A DNA stretch of 64,000 nucleotides from positions 107,001 to 171,000 of the forward strand of contig ONZJ01000002.1 in the NCBI GenBank assembly GCA_900313005.1, read 5' to 3'. Positions 43,852-53,576 of this stretch are shown here, in pieces (the first letter of the stretch is position 1; the number at the start of each line of letters is the position of its first letter). Origin of the DNA: Rhodobacteraceae bacterium EL129 (GTDB lineage Bacteria > Pseudomonadota > Alphaproteobacteria > Rhodobacterales > Rhodobacteraceae). The notes beneath the pieces are model-generated. The model had not been told where the DNA came from and did no database searches. It saw only the letters and a list, made by a program, of their open reading frames with translations. Position numbers and translations under genes: made by a program.

Positions 43852-45206
43852 TGTCTGACCCTACACTGATCACACTTATCTCGCTCGCCGTGACGTTATT
43901 GTTCATGTGTGGCGTGCCAGTCTTGCTGGTCATCTTCTATTGGGTGATTGGCTGCAGCTTTGTCATCGACTTGCCTCTGGATAACACGGGCAACGAACTA
44001 CTCAACGTGTTCAACAAGGGCTTCGCCTTGCTCGCGATGCCCCTATTCATCCTGACCGGCGACCTGATCAACCAATCCGGGATCGCAAGGCGATTATCAG
44101 ATTTCGCTTATTCCTGTCTCGGCTGGCTGCGTGGCGGCCTGGCGATGGCATCCATCGCGGCCTGCGGGTTGTTCGCGGCGATTTCGGGGTCAAACTCGGC
44201 CACCACTGCGACCATCGGGTCCATGCTACACCCGGAGATGGTCAAGGGTGGATATGACGAACGTTTCTCGGCGGCGACGGCAGCGGCAGGTGGTACGGTC
44301 GGGATCATCATCCCGCCCTCGATCATCTTCATCGTCTATGGCTTCTTGCTGAACCTGCCCATTTCAGACCTCTTTGTGGCCGGTATCCTTCCCGGTTCCC
44401 TGATGGTTCTGGGGATGATGACAGCTGCGTTCATCATCTGCACACTCAACGGCTGGGGCGTCCTAATCCGCCTGTCGATGGCGCGCATGTTCAAAACGGG
44501 CATCGGCGCGTGGCTAGGGTTCTTCGCCATTGGTCTGGTGCTTTGGGGCATTTACACAGGCAAGTTCTCTCCGACCGAAGCGGCGGGCGTTACCGTTGGG
44601 TTCTGTGTGCTTGTCGGGCTGATCTGTTATCCGCTGGACAAAGTCATGGGCAGCAGTGATGACGCGCCCGTGTCCGAAAAAAGCATTGTATCGATGTTCG
44701 TCGTAAAAGGCTTCACACTGCTACAACTGCCCGGCATCGTGTCACGGTCTGCGCAGATCACTGGTATCCTTGTACCCCTGATCGCAGTGTCGGTTGCAAT
44801 GCAACAGGTGATGTCAGCCTTGGGTGCAGAGAAGACCATTGGCGACTTCGTCACCAGCATGGGTGGATACCACGCGGTGTTGTTTACTTCGATGGCCATC
44901 GTGTTCATCACGGGTATGATTCTAGAATCGCTGCCGGTTACAATTATTCTTGCCCCCATCCTTGCGCCAATTGCTGCAAGTGTGGGCGTCGATCCGATCC
45001 ACTTTGCGGTGATCTTCCTTGTTGGCGCGTCTATCGGGTTCGTGACACCACCCTACGGGTTGAACCTCTATGTGGCGTCTGGTGTTACAGGGGTGCCATA
45101 CTTTAGGTTGCTGCGCTATACGGTGCCTTATCTGGTGGCGTTGATCAGCGTTTGGATCTTTGTGGCGCTGACACCATCCATGGCACTGATGCTGCTACCG
45201 AACTAA
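43848..45206 (+). CDS. dctM: TRAP transporter large permease (DctM family)
   Basis: 452 residues, about twelve helices. Family motifs: FALLAMPLFILTGDLINQSGIA, GGLAMASIAACGLFAAISGS, the GTVGIIIPPSIIFIVYGF turn, and SIGFVTPPYGLNLYVASG. It moves the substrate with Na+. A long loop near residues 245-290 (ICYPLDKVMGSSDDAPVSEK) separates the halves. It ends 13 nt before the IclR gene. Confidence 0.93.
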   Translation: MMSDPTLITLISLAVTLLFMCGVPVLLVIFYWVIGCSFVIDLPLDNTGNELLNVFNKGFALLAMPLFILTGDLINQSGIARRLSDFAYSCLGWLRGGLAMASIAACGLFAAISGSNSATTATIGSMLHPEMVKGGYDERFSAATAAAGGTVGIIIPPSIIFIVYGFLLNLPISDLFVAGILPGSLMVLGMMTAAFIICTLNGWGVLIRLSMARMFKTGIGAWLGFFAIGLVLWGIYTGKFSPTEAAGVTVGFCVLVGLICYPLDKVMGSSDDAPVSEKSIVSMFVVKGFTLLQLPGIVSRSAQITGILVPLIAVSVAMQQVMSALGAEKTIGDFVTSMGGYHAVLFTSMAIVFITGMILESLPVTIILAPILAPIAASVGVDPIHFAVIFLVGASIGFVTPPYGLNLYVASGVTGVPYFRLLRYTVPYLVALISVWIFVALTPSMALMLLPN

Positions 45207-45219
45207 CGGTGATAATACG

Positions 45220-45999
45220 ATGCCCGAGGACTTCAATGAAACAGAGAAAGGCCAGATTCCCACGAACCTGCGTCTCCTTCTCTTGCTCGAAGAAGTTGCT
45301 CGGGCGGGCAGCCCCCTAACACCAACGGCGCTGGGCGAAGCATTGCACTTGCCCAAGCCGACCATCCACCGTTTGCTGAACACGGCTGAAAGCGAAGGGT
45401 TCCTTCAGCGCGATATTGATGGGCGGTCCTATGGACCGGGCCACCGAATGCGACGGCTGTCAATTAATACATTGTCGTCAAACCGGATGCGCACCGAACG
45501 CTTGCGAATTTTGCGCGATCTTGCCGAGGCTGTCGGTGAAACCTGCAACCTTGCCGCTCCGGGCCGTGTCGGCATGGTTTACATTGACCGTGTTGAGACG
45601 CATTGGCCGCTGCGCATTCAGCTGCCTGTCGGAACGCAAGTGCCGTTTTATTGCACGGCCAGCGGTAAGATGTACTTGTCATCGCTGCGTGCTGACAGGT
45701 TGGATCGGTATCTGGCCAGCACTGATCTGGAACGACGCACAGATGCCACGATCACAGAGGCGCAGGCCCTCAAGGCCGAGCTGACGCGTACACGCGAGCG
45801 TGGATACTCCAGTGACGAAGAAGAGTTCATGGACGGTATGACGGCAATCGCTGTGCCGATTTGCGATGATCAGAACCGGTTGCTCAGCACGCTGTCTATT
45901 CACTCACCGATCCAACGCGCCAATCAGGCCGCCCTGATCGAACACCTTGGTACGCTGAAAGAGGCCGCACGCCGTCTTGAGGAGTTGGTGGGAGACTAA
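45220..45999 (+). CDS. IclR-family transcriptional regulator
   Basis: 259 residues: winged helix (about 15-80; NLRLLLLLEEVARAGSPLTP, LHLPKPTIHRLLNTAESEGF) and an IclR effector domain (about 95-255; LRDLAEAVGETCNLAAPGRV, PVGTQVPFYCTASGKMYLS, GYSSDEEEFMDGMTAIAVPI). Last gene of the TRAP cluster; probably controls it through the palindrome at 41790-41808. Confidence 0.9.
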   Translation: MPEDFNETEKGQIPTNLRLLLLLEEVARAGSPLTPTALGEALHLPKPTIHRLLNTAESEGFLQRDIDGRSYGPGHRMRRLSINTLSSNRMRTERLRILRDLAEAVGETCNLAAPGRVGMVYIDRVETHWPLRIQLPVGTQVPFYCTASGKMYLSSLRADRLDRYLASTDLERRTDATITEAQALKAELTRTRERGYSSDEEEFMDGMTAIAVPICDDQNRLLSTLSIHSPIQRANQAALIEHLGTLKEAARRLEELVGD

Positions 46000-46090
46000 G
46001 CCACCACCACAATCGACCGCTTGCCCTTGAAGTTTCGGGCGCGGCATATTCTATGCTAAGGCATCCCTACACTTGTCCGAGAGGCCGTTT

Positions 46091-48496
46091 GTGTCACCCC
46101 AACGTTTGGAAATCGACGGCATGAGCTGTGCGGCCTGCGTGGGACGGGTCGAGCGGGCGCTGGCCGATGTGTCAGGCGTGCACGCGGCCTCGGTCAACCT
46201 AGCCTCTGGCGTGGCGACGGTTGAAGGCGAGAGTGCCAATATCAGCGAGATGCTCCGTGTGCTGGACAAGGCTGGATATGCCGCCCGCACTGCAGATATT
46301 ATGTTACAGGTTGAGGGCATGAATTGTGCGGCTTGTGTCCACAGGGCAGAGGGGGCCTTGGCCCAGGCCCCCGGGGTTGTATCCGCTTCGGTCAATCTGG
46401 CCTCTGGCATGGCACGGATAAAAAGCCTTGCAGGAACCACCACGGCGCAGGAACTGGCAGGCATTCTGAGTGCGGCGGGATATCCCAGCACGCCGTCTAC
46501 CGATACCTTTCAACAGCCCCATGCGCGTGGACAAGAAGCAGAGCGCGCCGCGCGCCGTCTGGCATTGATTTCTGCCGCTCTGACCTTGCCGGTCTTTGTG
46601 ACTGAAATGGGCGGTCATTTGATCCCGGCCTTTCATCATGCCCTTGTCGGATGGTTTGGCCAGTCTGCTCTTTGGACAATGCAGTTTTTGCTGACCACAT
46701 TGGTGTTGCTGTGGCCGGGGCGTCGTTTCTTCACCGTTGGCGTGCCTGCCCTGGTGAAGGGAACGCCGGAGATGAATAGCCTTGTGGCGTTGGGATCGTT
46801 CGCGGCTTGGGCCTATTCCAGCGTGGTTCTTTTTGCGCCCGGTGTGATGCCGATGTCGGCGCGTGCTGTGTACTTCGAGGCCGCGGCAATGATCGTTACC
46901 CTCATTCTGGTGGGGCGTTGGTTAGAAGCCCGCGCAAAAGGGCAGGCGGGATCAGCGATACAGGCCTTGATCGGGTTACAGCCCAAGTCAGCCCGGGTTG
47001 AGCGCAACGGCCAGATCGAAGAGGTGGCCGTTGAAGATATCGTGACAGGTGACATCCTGCATATGCGCCCGGGCGAGAAGATCGCGGTGGATGGTGTGGT
47101 GGTGTCCGGCACCTCCTATGTGGATGAGGCCATGATCTCGGGAGAGGCGAAACCGATTGCCAAGTCGGATGGCATGGCTGTGATCGGTGGGACGATTAAC
47201 GGGCAGGGGGCCTTGGTTGTCAAAGCCACCGCAGTGGGGCGGGACAGTGTTCTGGCCCGCATTGTTCAGATGGTGGAACAGGCCCAATCGGCCAAACTGC
47301 CTGTTCAGGCCCTGGCAGACCGGGTGGTGGCCATTTTCGTGCCTGCGGTGTTGTTGATTGCAACCTTGACTGTAATCCTGTGGTGGGTCTTGGGCCCCGA
47401 GCCGGCCGTGTCGCACGCATTGGTGGCAGGCGTGTCAGTTTTGATCATCGCCTGCCCCTGCGCCATGGGATTGGCCACGCCAACGTCGATCATGGTGGGC
47501 ACGGGACGCGCGGCAGAGCTTGGCGTGTTTTTCCGTCAGGGCGAGGCATTGCAACGGTTAACCGATACGCGGATGGTGGCCTTTGACAAAACCGGGACAC
47601 TGACTCAGGGACGCATGACTGTGGCGCAAATCCATTTGGCGGATGGCGTTCGAGACGCGGATGTGATGCCCATCATTGCCGCTTTGGAAAGCCATTCGGA
47701 ACATCCCGTGGCGAGGGCGATTGTGGAGGCCGCAGCGGGTGTGGAGCTGCCCGAGGTTTCTGACTTCCAAGCTTTGCCGGGCTTCGGTGTGCAAGGGCAG
47801 ATAAACGGGGTTGAGGTGGCCGCTGGCAACGCGGCGTTGATGGCTGAAATGGACGCCCCATTGGTGCCCATCGAAGACGACGGGCGCACGATTGTCTACG
47901 TGGCGATTGATGGCAAAGCCGTGGCTGCGCTGACCATAACTGACCAGATCAAGCCCACCAGCAAAGACGCTATCGAAAAGCTGCACGGCTTGGGTTTGAT
48001 GACGGCCATGATCTCGGGGGATCGCGCCGAAGCGGCCCATGCCGTGGCCCGTGAACTGGGGATCGACGCGGTCGAGGCAGGTGTGCTGCCAGATGGCAAA
48101 GTCGATGCCCTGACCCGCCTGCGCGACGCCCATGGCCCTGTTGCCTTTGTCGGGGATGGGATCAATGACGCGCCTGCGCTGGCGCAGGCAGATGTGGGAA
48201 TTGCCGTCGGGACGGGCACCGATGTCTCGATTGAGACGGCAGATGTGGTCTTGATGTCCGGGGATCTGACCGGAGTGCTGTCGGCTTTGACCATGGCACG
48301 GGCGACGTTGCGCAATATCCGGCAGAACCTGTTTTGGGCGTTTGCCTATAACGTGGCGCTGATCCCCGTCGCGGCAGGGCTGCTTTATCCGCTGACCGGG
48401 ACGTTGTTATCGCCCATGTTGGCGGCTGGAGCCATGGCGCTCAGTTCCGTCTTCGTGATTTCCAACGCTTTGCGGTTGCGCCGGGTGCGCCCCTAA
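46091..48496 (+). CDS. copA: Copper-exporting P1B-type ATPase
   Basis: Pumps Cu+ out of the cytoplasm. 801 residues from GTG 46091, which has GAGAGG 7 nt ahead; a TTG at 46073 is also in frame. Two N-terminal heavy-metal domains carry GMSCAAC (Cys13, Cys16) and GMNCAAC (Cys79, Cys82). Eight membrane helices follow, with the ion-site CPCAMGLATP, phosphorylation motif DKTGTLTQG, SEHPVARAI (HP motif) and GDGINDAPAL. The stop overlaps the end of the convergent FAD oxidase gene by four bases. No copper-responsive regulator gene is next to it. Confidence 0.95.
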   Translation: MSPQRLEIDGMSCAACVGRVERALADVSGVHAASVNLASGVATVEGESANISEMLRVLDKAGYAARTADIMLQVEGMNCAACVHRAEGALAQAPGVVSASVNLASGMARIKSLAGTTTAQELAGILSAAGYPSTPSTDTFQQPHARGQEAERAARRLALISAALTLPVFVTEMGGHLIPAFHHALVGWFGQSALWTMQFLLTTLVLLWPGRRFFTVGVPALVKGTPEMNSLVALGSFAAWAYSSVVLFAPGVMPMSARAVYFEAAAMIVTLILVGRWLEARAKGQAGSAIQALIGLQPKSARVERNGQIEEVAVEDIVTGDILHMRPGEKIAVDGVVVSGTSYVDEAMISGEAKPIAKSDGMAVIGGTINGQGALVVKATAVGRDSVLARIVQMVEQAQSAKLPVQALADRVVAIFVPAVLLIATLTVILWWVLGPEPAVSHALVAGVSVLIIACPCAMGLATPTSIMVGTGRAAELGVFFRQGEALQRLTDTRMVAFDKTGTLTQGRMTVAQIHLADGVRDADVMPIIAALESHSEHPVARAIVEAAAGVELPEVSDFQALPGFGVQGQINGVEVAAGNAALMAEMDAPLVPIEDDGRTIVYVAIDGKAVAALTITDQIKPTSKDAIEKLHGLGLMTAMISGDRAEAAHAVARELGIDAVEAGVLPDGKVDALTRLRDAHGPVAFVGDGINDAPALAQADVGIAVGTGTDVSIETADVVLMSGDLTGVLSALTMARATLRNIRQNLFWAFAYNVALIPVAAGLLYPLTGTLLSPMLAAGAMALSSVFVISNALRLRRVRP

Positions 48497-49824
48497 AATT
48501 CGCGGCCTGCCTTGTGTTCACCCCAACGCATCACCGCATTGGCGCCGACATAGGTCAGAGGCTTGGGTGGCAGTCGCTTGGGGGCGTCCTGTTGCAACAC
48601 ATCATCCAGCAATTCGGAGGGCTGCCCGGACGCCATTTCTGCCATCAGCATACCATGCAGCGTGCCCTTGGCGACGCCCAATCCGTTCTGGCAGCTGGCG
48701 ATGAACAACCCGTCGTCACGCTCGCCCAGGGCCGGAACGTTGTTCCAGCTCAGGCACAGCCGTCCGCCCCAGCGGTACTGCATCTCGACGTCCTTCAACA
48801 TCGGGAAGCGCGCGGCAAAGGCCGCGTCGTGATCGCGTCCGACACGGGACACGCGGCGATCGCTGACCTCCATTGACGGATCATACGTAAAGCGATTGCG
48901 CACAATGATCCGTGTGCCGCCCGTACCGCTGATCCGGCGCACAGTGGTGCCCATGGGATCGGCAGGGGTCACGCCCCAGATCGCCTCACCGCCCAACATC
49001 TCGCATTCACCCTCAGTCAAGGCGCGGGTCATGGAGCCATAGGTGAACACATGCATCAGTTGGCCCTGGAAGTGGCCAAAGCTGTTGGCATGTCCGTTCA
49101 CAGCCAAAATGACTCTGGGTGCCGAGACTGCCCCTTTGGGGGTGTCTGCGGTCCAGTCCCCATTGCGCTTGAGATCCGTCACGGGAGAGTTTTCGTATAT
49201 CCGGACCTGATTGGAGCGTAGCCTCGTGGCCACGTCGCGCACAAACATCGCAGGCTGCATGATGGCGGCCCCCGGTGTGTAAAGCCCGCTTTGATAATAC
49301 TCTATGCCGGTCAGCGCCCGCATTTGGGCCGCGTCCAGCATTTCGTGCGGTTCGTGCATGGCACTCAGATGAGCGGCGTAATCAAGGTTGTGTTGATGGC
49401 CTTTTGCACTGGCGGCGGCATTGGTTTTGCCTGTCACCGCAAAGGCCTCGTCGCTGAGGTCGTATTCTTCAGCCATCTCAGAAGCAAAGCGAATTGCCGC
49501 GCGATTGGCGCGGGTTTGAGCCTTGTCGCTGTCCAGTGCGCCGCCGTAGTCGTCCGAGGCCAGATCATGCGGAAGATCAATCATAAAGCCCGAATTGCGT
49601 CCGGCGGGGCCCTCTCCGACGCGGGTCGCTTCCAGCAAAACGATACGGTCGCCGGGATGGAGCTGCGCCAGGCGCCGCGTGGCGGCCAGCCCGGCAAACC
49701 CGGCGCCAATCACCAGCCAATCCGCCGTTATCCTCTCTTCCAGCGTCTCGGCTGGGGCTGGGGCTGGCAAAATGGCGTTCCAGCCCGTGATACCGGGATC
49801 GCGTGGCAACCGGGTGACGGTCAT
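48493..49824 (-). CDS. FAD-dependent amine/D-amino acid oxidase, last gene of the betaine-type operon
   Basis: 443 residues from ATG 49824 (overlap ATGA with the SDR upstream); the open frame to 50277 lies antisense to nothing useful and inside that SDR. DAO fold: WLVIGAGFAGLAATRRLAQL, EATRVGEGPAGRNSGFMIDL, ILAVNGHANSFGHFQGQLMH, and the closing CQNGLGVAKGTLHGML. Close in type to oxidases of secondary amines or cyclic D-amino acids. In the proposed pathway it could oxidise cis-4-hydroxy-D-proline or an N-methyl amine. Substrate inferred only. Confidence 0.88.
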   Translation of the reverse strand: MTVTRLPRDPGITGWNAILPAPAPAETLEERITADWLVIGAGFAGLAATRRLAQLHPGDRIVLLEATRVGEGPAGRNSGFMIDLPHDLASDDYGGALDSDKAQTRANRAAIRFASEMAEEYDLSDEAFAVTGKTNAAASAKGHQHNLDYAAHLSAMHEPHEMLDAAQMRALTGIEYYQSGLYTPGAAIMQPAMFVRDVATRLRSNQVRIYENSPVTDLKRNGDWTADTPKGAVSAPRVILAVNGHANSFGHFQGQLMHVFTYGSMTRALTEGECEMLGGEAIWGVTPADPMGTTVRRISGTGGTRIIVRNRFTYDPSMEVSDRRVSRVGRDHDAAFAARFPMLKDVEMQYRWGGRLCLSWNNVPALGERDDGLFIASCQNGLGVAKGTLHGMLMAEMASGQPSELLDDVLQQDAPKRLPPKPLTYVGANAVMRWGEHKAGREF

Positions 49825-50552
49825 GGCAGGCTCAGTTGGGACGTGCGGCCCCCGTCGATGGTGTAGACTTGGCCGGTGACAAAGCTGGCGGCATCCGAAG
49901 CCAGCCAGCAGATCAATTCGGCCACCTCCGTTGGCGACCCTGTGCGACGTATGGGATGGATCTGGCCGATCTCGGCGCGGAAAGCGGTGGGATCGGGCAT
50001 GCTGTCGATGAAATCCTCGTTCAGAGGGGTATCGATCCAGCCCGGAGCCACGGCGTTGCAGCGCACCCCATCTGGACCGTGGTCCACTGCCACGGCGCGG
50101 GTCAGCCCGTGCAGCCCTGCCTTGGATGCCCCATAGGCCGGGTGGCGTGGGTTTGACCCTTCGCCTTCGATAGAGCCTACGTTGACGATGGCCCCTCCCC
50201 GCTGCCGAAGCAAGGGCATGGCGTGGCGGATCAGCAGGAAAGGCGCAGTCAAATTGACCTGTAGCTGGATGTCCCAATCCGCAAGGCTGGATTGCTCAAC
50301 CGTGCCTTCGCGCATCACGCCCGCATTGTTGACCAGAATATCGAGGCCGCCTGCGCGCTCGTGAACCTGCGCAATGACATGCTCCGGTACCGAGCGATCG
50401 GAGAAATCGGCGACGATTGCCTCGTGCTCGGATGCGCCACGTTGGGCCGTAAACACCCGGGCGCCGCCTTCGGCCAGTAACCTGGCGGTGGCCTGCCCCA
50501 TCCCGCTGGATGCGCCGGTTACGAGGGCGATTTTTCCTGCAAAGCGGCTCAT
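49821..50552 (-). CDS. Short-chain dehydrogenase/reductase (SDR) 1
   Basis: 243 residues from ATG 50552 (MSRFAGKIALVTGASSGMG). Classical SDR: the NAD(P) motif TGASSGMGQATA, NNAGV, active Ser in VNVGSIEGEG, Tyr-x-x-x-Lys in YGASKAG, and the C-terminal FVTGQVYTIDGGRTSQ. It overlaps both neighbours by four bases, so it is coupled to SDR 2 and to the FAD oxidase. Substrate unknown; possibly a ring hydroxyl or a hydroxyacid made by the pathway. Confidence 0.9.
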   Translation of the reverse strand: MSRFAGKIALVTGASSGMGQATARLLAEGGARVFTAQRGASEHEAIVADFSDRSVPEHVIAQVHERAGGLDILVNNAGVMREGTVEQSSLADWDIQLQVNLTAPFLLIRHAMPLLRQRGGAIVNVGSIEGEGSNPRHPAYGASKAGLHGLTRAVAVDHGPDGVRCNAVAPGWIDTPLNEDFIDSMPDPTAFRAEIGQIHPIRRTGSPTEVAELICWLASDAASFVTGQVYTIDGGRTSQLSLP

Positions 50553-51280
50553 GTCACGGATTTCCCGCCGTTGACCTCGACCAATGCGCCGCACATGTAG
50601 CGCGCCGCGTCCGAGGCCAGAAACAAGGCGACATCTGCGATCTCTTCCGGTTCTGCGATATGGCCGATGGGAACCGAGGCGTTCAACTCTTCCACGGCTT
50701 TGTCAGGGTCAAATCCACGTTGGACAAATCCGGTGCGCAGCATGGGGGTGTTCACCTCGTTTGGACAGACGGCATTAATACGGATCCCCTGATGCGCATG
50801 GTCCCGGCCCAGACATTGGGTAAGTGACGCAATCGCCGCCTTGGACATCACGTAAAGCGGGTGATTGGGACCAGGGCGCAACCCCCAGCAGGATGAGGTG
50901 TTGACGATCGCTCCGCCGCCGGTCTTGGCCATCAAAGGGATCGCGGCACGGCAGATGCGAAACGGGGCTTCGACATTCACGCCCATGGTCAGGGCATAAT
51001 CGGCATCCGTGGCCTCGGTGATTGCACCTCGCGTGATTACACCTGCATTGTTGAACACCATGTCGAGCTGCCCCAGCGCCGCGACTGCCTGTCCTGGCAA
51101 GGCGTCACAAAAGGCACCGTCCAGCAGGTCTCCGTCCAGATGCGCTTCGGCCTCAACGGCGGTTGTATCCCGGTCGCTGACCGCCACACGTGCACCTTCG
51201 GCGCGCAACAGGGCCACCAATGTCCGGCCAATGCCCCCTGCTGCCCCGGTGACAAGGGCGGTTTTGCCTTCAAATCTCAT
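50549..51280 (-). CDS. Short-chain dehydrogenase/reductase (SDR) 2
   Basis: 243 residues: TGAAGGIGRTLVALLRAEGA, NNAGV, NTSSCWGLRPG (Ser), YVMSKAA (Tyr-x-x-x-Lys) and YMCGALVEVNGGKS. It is clearly a different member from SDR 1, not a recent duplicate (the two share motifs but little else by eye). Overlaps the P450 gene and SDR 1 by four bases each. Substrate unknown. Confidence 0.9.
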   Translation of the reverse strand: MRFEGKTALVTGAAGGIGRTLVALLRAEGARVAVSDRDTTAVEAEAHLDGDLLDGAFCDALPGQAVAALGQLDMVFNNAGVITRGAITEATDADYALTMGVNVEAPFRICRAAIPLMAKTGGGAIVNTSSCWGLRPGPNHPLYVMSKAAIASLTQCLGRDHAHQGIRINAVCPNEVNTPMLRTGFVQRGFDPDKAVEELNASVPIGHIAEPEEIADVALFLASDAARYMCGALVEVNGGKSVT

Positions 51281-52467
51281 GGTGCAACCTCATATGCGAT
51301 GGGCAGGCGGTGCGCGCCCGTGTTGCCGCTGTCGGGCATCCAGTCGGGTTCGCCGTCATAGCGGATACTTTTGAATGTTGTGATCAATGTCCTGAGCGCC
51401 GCAGCAATATCGGTGCGCGCCACAAAATGGCCAATGCAATGATGCGCCCCACCACCGAACGCAAAGTGCTGCTTGCGTTTCGCGGTTATGTCAAAGGCAG
51501 GCGTGTCGCAGATCTGCGGGTCGCGGGCCGAGGCATGGACCAGCAGATGCATGACCGTGCCTGCCGGTATGATTTGGCCGTTCATGTCTATGTCTTCCAG
51601 CGCTTCACGTGTGGCCCAAGTGGTCGTCGGGCGCGCACGGTTGAATTCCTCGATGGCGCTCGGGATCAGCGAAGGGTCTTGGCGCAAGATCTGCCATTGC
51701 TCGGGGTGGTCAATGAACAGACTCAGACCGAGGCCCAGAAGCGCGCGGGTTGTGTCCACGCCGCCAAAGATGGCAATCACGATGGTGTTGAGCAGTTCCT
51801 CATGGGCGCAATCCCCGTTGCGATCGAATTCTGCCACCATGCGGGCGATCAGGCTGGTGGTGTCTTGCCCCTTGCGTACCTTCGTGACCAGCTCATCGGC
51901 CAGTTTGAACAACACCTCGCAGGCGGCGTTGAAACGGTCTTCGTATTGCTTGGCGCTGATCCCCATCGCCAGCCCCAGATCCGAGGCATTATGGGCCACC
52001 AGCGGCCAAGCCTCGCGCTCCATACCCAGAAGCGTGGTGATGGCTTGCCCGGCAAATGGCGTTGAGAATGCGGATTGGAATTCGCACGCGGTGTGGCCGC
52101 GCAAATCGGAGCAGAGGTCTGCGGCGATCTGGTCAAAGGCGGGCACAAGGCTGAGAACGAAAGCCTCGTTCAGGGCGGGGACGATAAGCGCGCGCAGACG
52201 TTGATGATTCGTGCCTTCGTGGCCGATAACCGATGACTTCCAGAATTCGGCGAAGGGGCCTTTGATGCCCACGGTGTCAGGCCAGTTGTGTGAGCCTTGT
52301 CTGAATCTTCGATCCCTCAGGATCAAGCCGACCTCACGCCAATGCAGCACAGCTAGACCAAAGGGCGTTTCGGCACACCAGCCGGCCTCGCGCGCTGCGA
52401 GAACCTTGGGACCGCGGGTGGAAAATGCAGGGTCCGCCAGGTCGAGATATGGCAGCGCCGCCCTCAT
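51277..52467 (-). CDS. Cytochrome P450
   Basis: 396 residues from ATG 52467, one base after the epimerase gene's stop. I-helix oxygen site GGVDTTRALLG, ExxR in EEFNRARP, and heme loop FAFGGGAHHCIGHFVAR with Cys344 as the iron ligand. Bacterial soluble class, needing a ferredoxin and reductase that are not encoded here. In this operon it could hydroxylate or oxidatively N-demethylate the betaine-derived substrate. Inference. Confidence 0.92.
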   Translation of the reverse strand: MRAALPYLDLADPAFSTRGPKVLAAREAGWCAETPFGLAVLHWREVGLILRDRRFRQGSHNWPDTVGIKGPFAEFWKSSVIGHEGTNHQRLRALIVPALNEAFVLSLVPAFDQIAADLCSDLRGHTACEFQSAFSTPFAGQAITTLLGMEREAWPLVAHNASDLGLAMGISAKQYEDRFNAACEVLFKLADELVTKVRKGQDTTSLIARMVAEFDRNGDCAHEELLNTIVIAIFGGVDTTRALLGLGLSLFIDHPEQWQILRQDPSLIPSAIEEFNRARPTTTWATREALEDIDMNGQIIPAGTVMHLLVHASARDPQICDTPAFDITAKRKQHFAFGGGAHHCIGHFVARTDIAAALRTLITTFKSIRYDGEPDWMPDSGNTGAHRLPIAYEVAP

Positions 52468-52468
52468 T

Positions 52469-53575
52469 TTATCCCCCGAACGACGCAATAGGCGCGCCGA
52501 ATTTTGCGGCATCGGGCAGCATGCCTAGCCCCGACCCTTGGGGCAGGGTGATATGACCGCCCTCGATGCGAATGCCGTTGGTGTCATCGTAATGCCCTTC
52601 GATGTAAGGGGCTGCCAGCCAAACTCCTTCCATCCGGGCCGGTTCCACCGTGGCGCCGATATGAGTGCAGGCGGCGGCGATGATATCCCCGCCCCAGCTG
52701 TCATCGCAGGTATGGGGCAGGTTGCGCGCCGCACAGATATCGCGGACCGTCGCCATCTTTTGCAGCCCGCCAATGCGGGTCAGTTTCATGCCAAAGCCAT
52801 CCACCAGATTGGTGCCCACGGCATTGACGACTGTGGACAGATCAACGCTGTTTTCATCCAAGTAAATCGCGTGGCTAACCTGAGAGCGGATTTTGCGCAG
52901 GTCTTCGACGGTGTCGCAAGGTTGTTCCATGATGAACGGAATGTCAGGGCATTCGCGGCTGACCCGCAGGGCATCCCGTGTGGTCCAGCCGCGGTTGCCA
53001 TCCACTGCCAAACGCGCCTTGGTGCCGACGGTCTCCCAAACCTTGCGGATCACCTCGATGTCAGTTTCGACCGGGCGGCCACCGACCTTAATTTGCAAAC
53101 GCGGGTATCCCTCGGCCACTTTGTCCTTGGCCAGCTTTGCGATCTCATCGGGCAGACCCACACCCGTTGCGTAGTAGGATGGTACGCGTTCGGTTGCAGC
53201 CCCACCCAGCAAGTCGGCAACACGCAGGCCAGTGGCTTTTCCAAGGATATCATAAGCCGCAATATCCACGGCCGCTTTGGCGTAACTATGCCCATTCAAA
53301 AGCCCATCCAAGGTGCGGTGCAGGGTCAGCGGTGTCAGGTCAGCACCGATCAGACCTTCGCCCATCATGGTCAGGGCCGCTTGCGCGCCCTTGGCATGGC
53401 TTTCCGCGTAGGTCGGGCCAACAGGGCAGGTCTCGCCCCAGCCCTCAATCCCGGTATCGCTGACGATCTGTACCAAGGTGGTTTCAAGGCTCCAGACCTG
53501 GGCATTGGCCATGGTGTAGGGTCCGTTCTTGACTGGCAGGTCGTGGGCGTAGATGTGCAGTTCCTTGATGCGCAT
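52469..53575 (-). CDS. hpbD: Enolase-superfamily epimerase, probably 4-hydroxyproline betaine 2-epimerase (HpbD-like)
   Basis: 368 residues. It matches, as I recall it, the Pelagibaca bermudensis HpbD sequence along its length ([61 protein letters not shown]). The two acid/base lysines are Lys163 (LQIKVGG) and Lys264 (GMKLTRIGG), metal ligands Asp192, Glu217 and Asp240 (LAVDGN, MEQPC, YLDEN). HpbD inverts C2 of trans-4-hydroxy-L-proline betaine and of proline betaine. Other cyclic amino acid racemases of the family are possible, but the operon context fits well. Confidence 0.82.
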   Translation of the reverse strand: MRIKELHIYAHDLPVKNGPYTMANAQVWSLETTLVQIVSDTGIEGWGETCPVGPTYAESHAKGAQAALTMMGEGLIGADLTPLTLHRTLDGLLNGHSYAKAAVDIAAYDILGKATGLRVADLLGGAATERVPSYYATGVGLPDEIAKLAKDKVAEGYPRLQIKVGGRPVETDIEVIRKVWETVGTKARLAVDGNRGWTTRDALRVSRECPDIPFIMEQPCDTVEDLRKIRSQVSHAIYLDENSVDLSTVVNAVGTNLVDGFGMKLTRIGGLQKMATVRDICAARNLPHTCDDSWGGDIIAAACTHIGATVEPARMEGVWLAAPYIEGHYDDTNGIRIEGGHITLPQGSGLGMLPDAAKFGAPIASFGG

Positions 53576-53576
53576 A

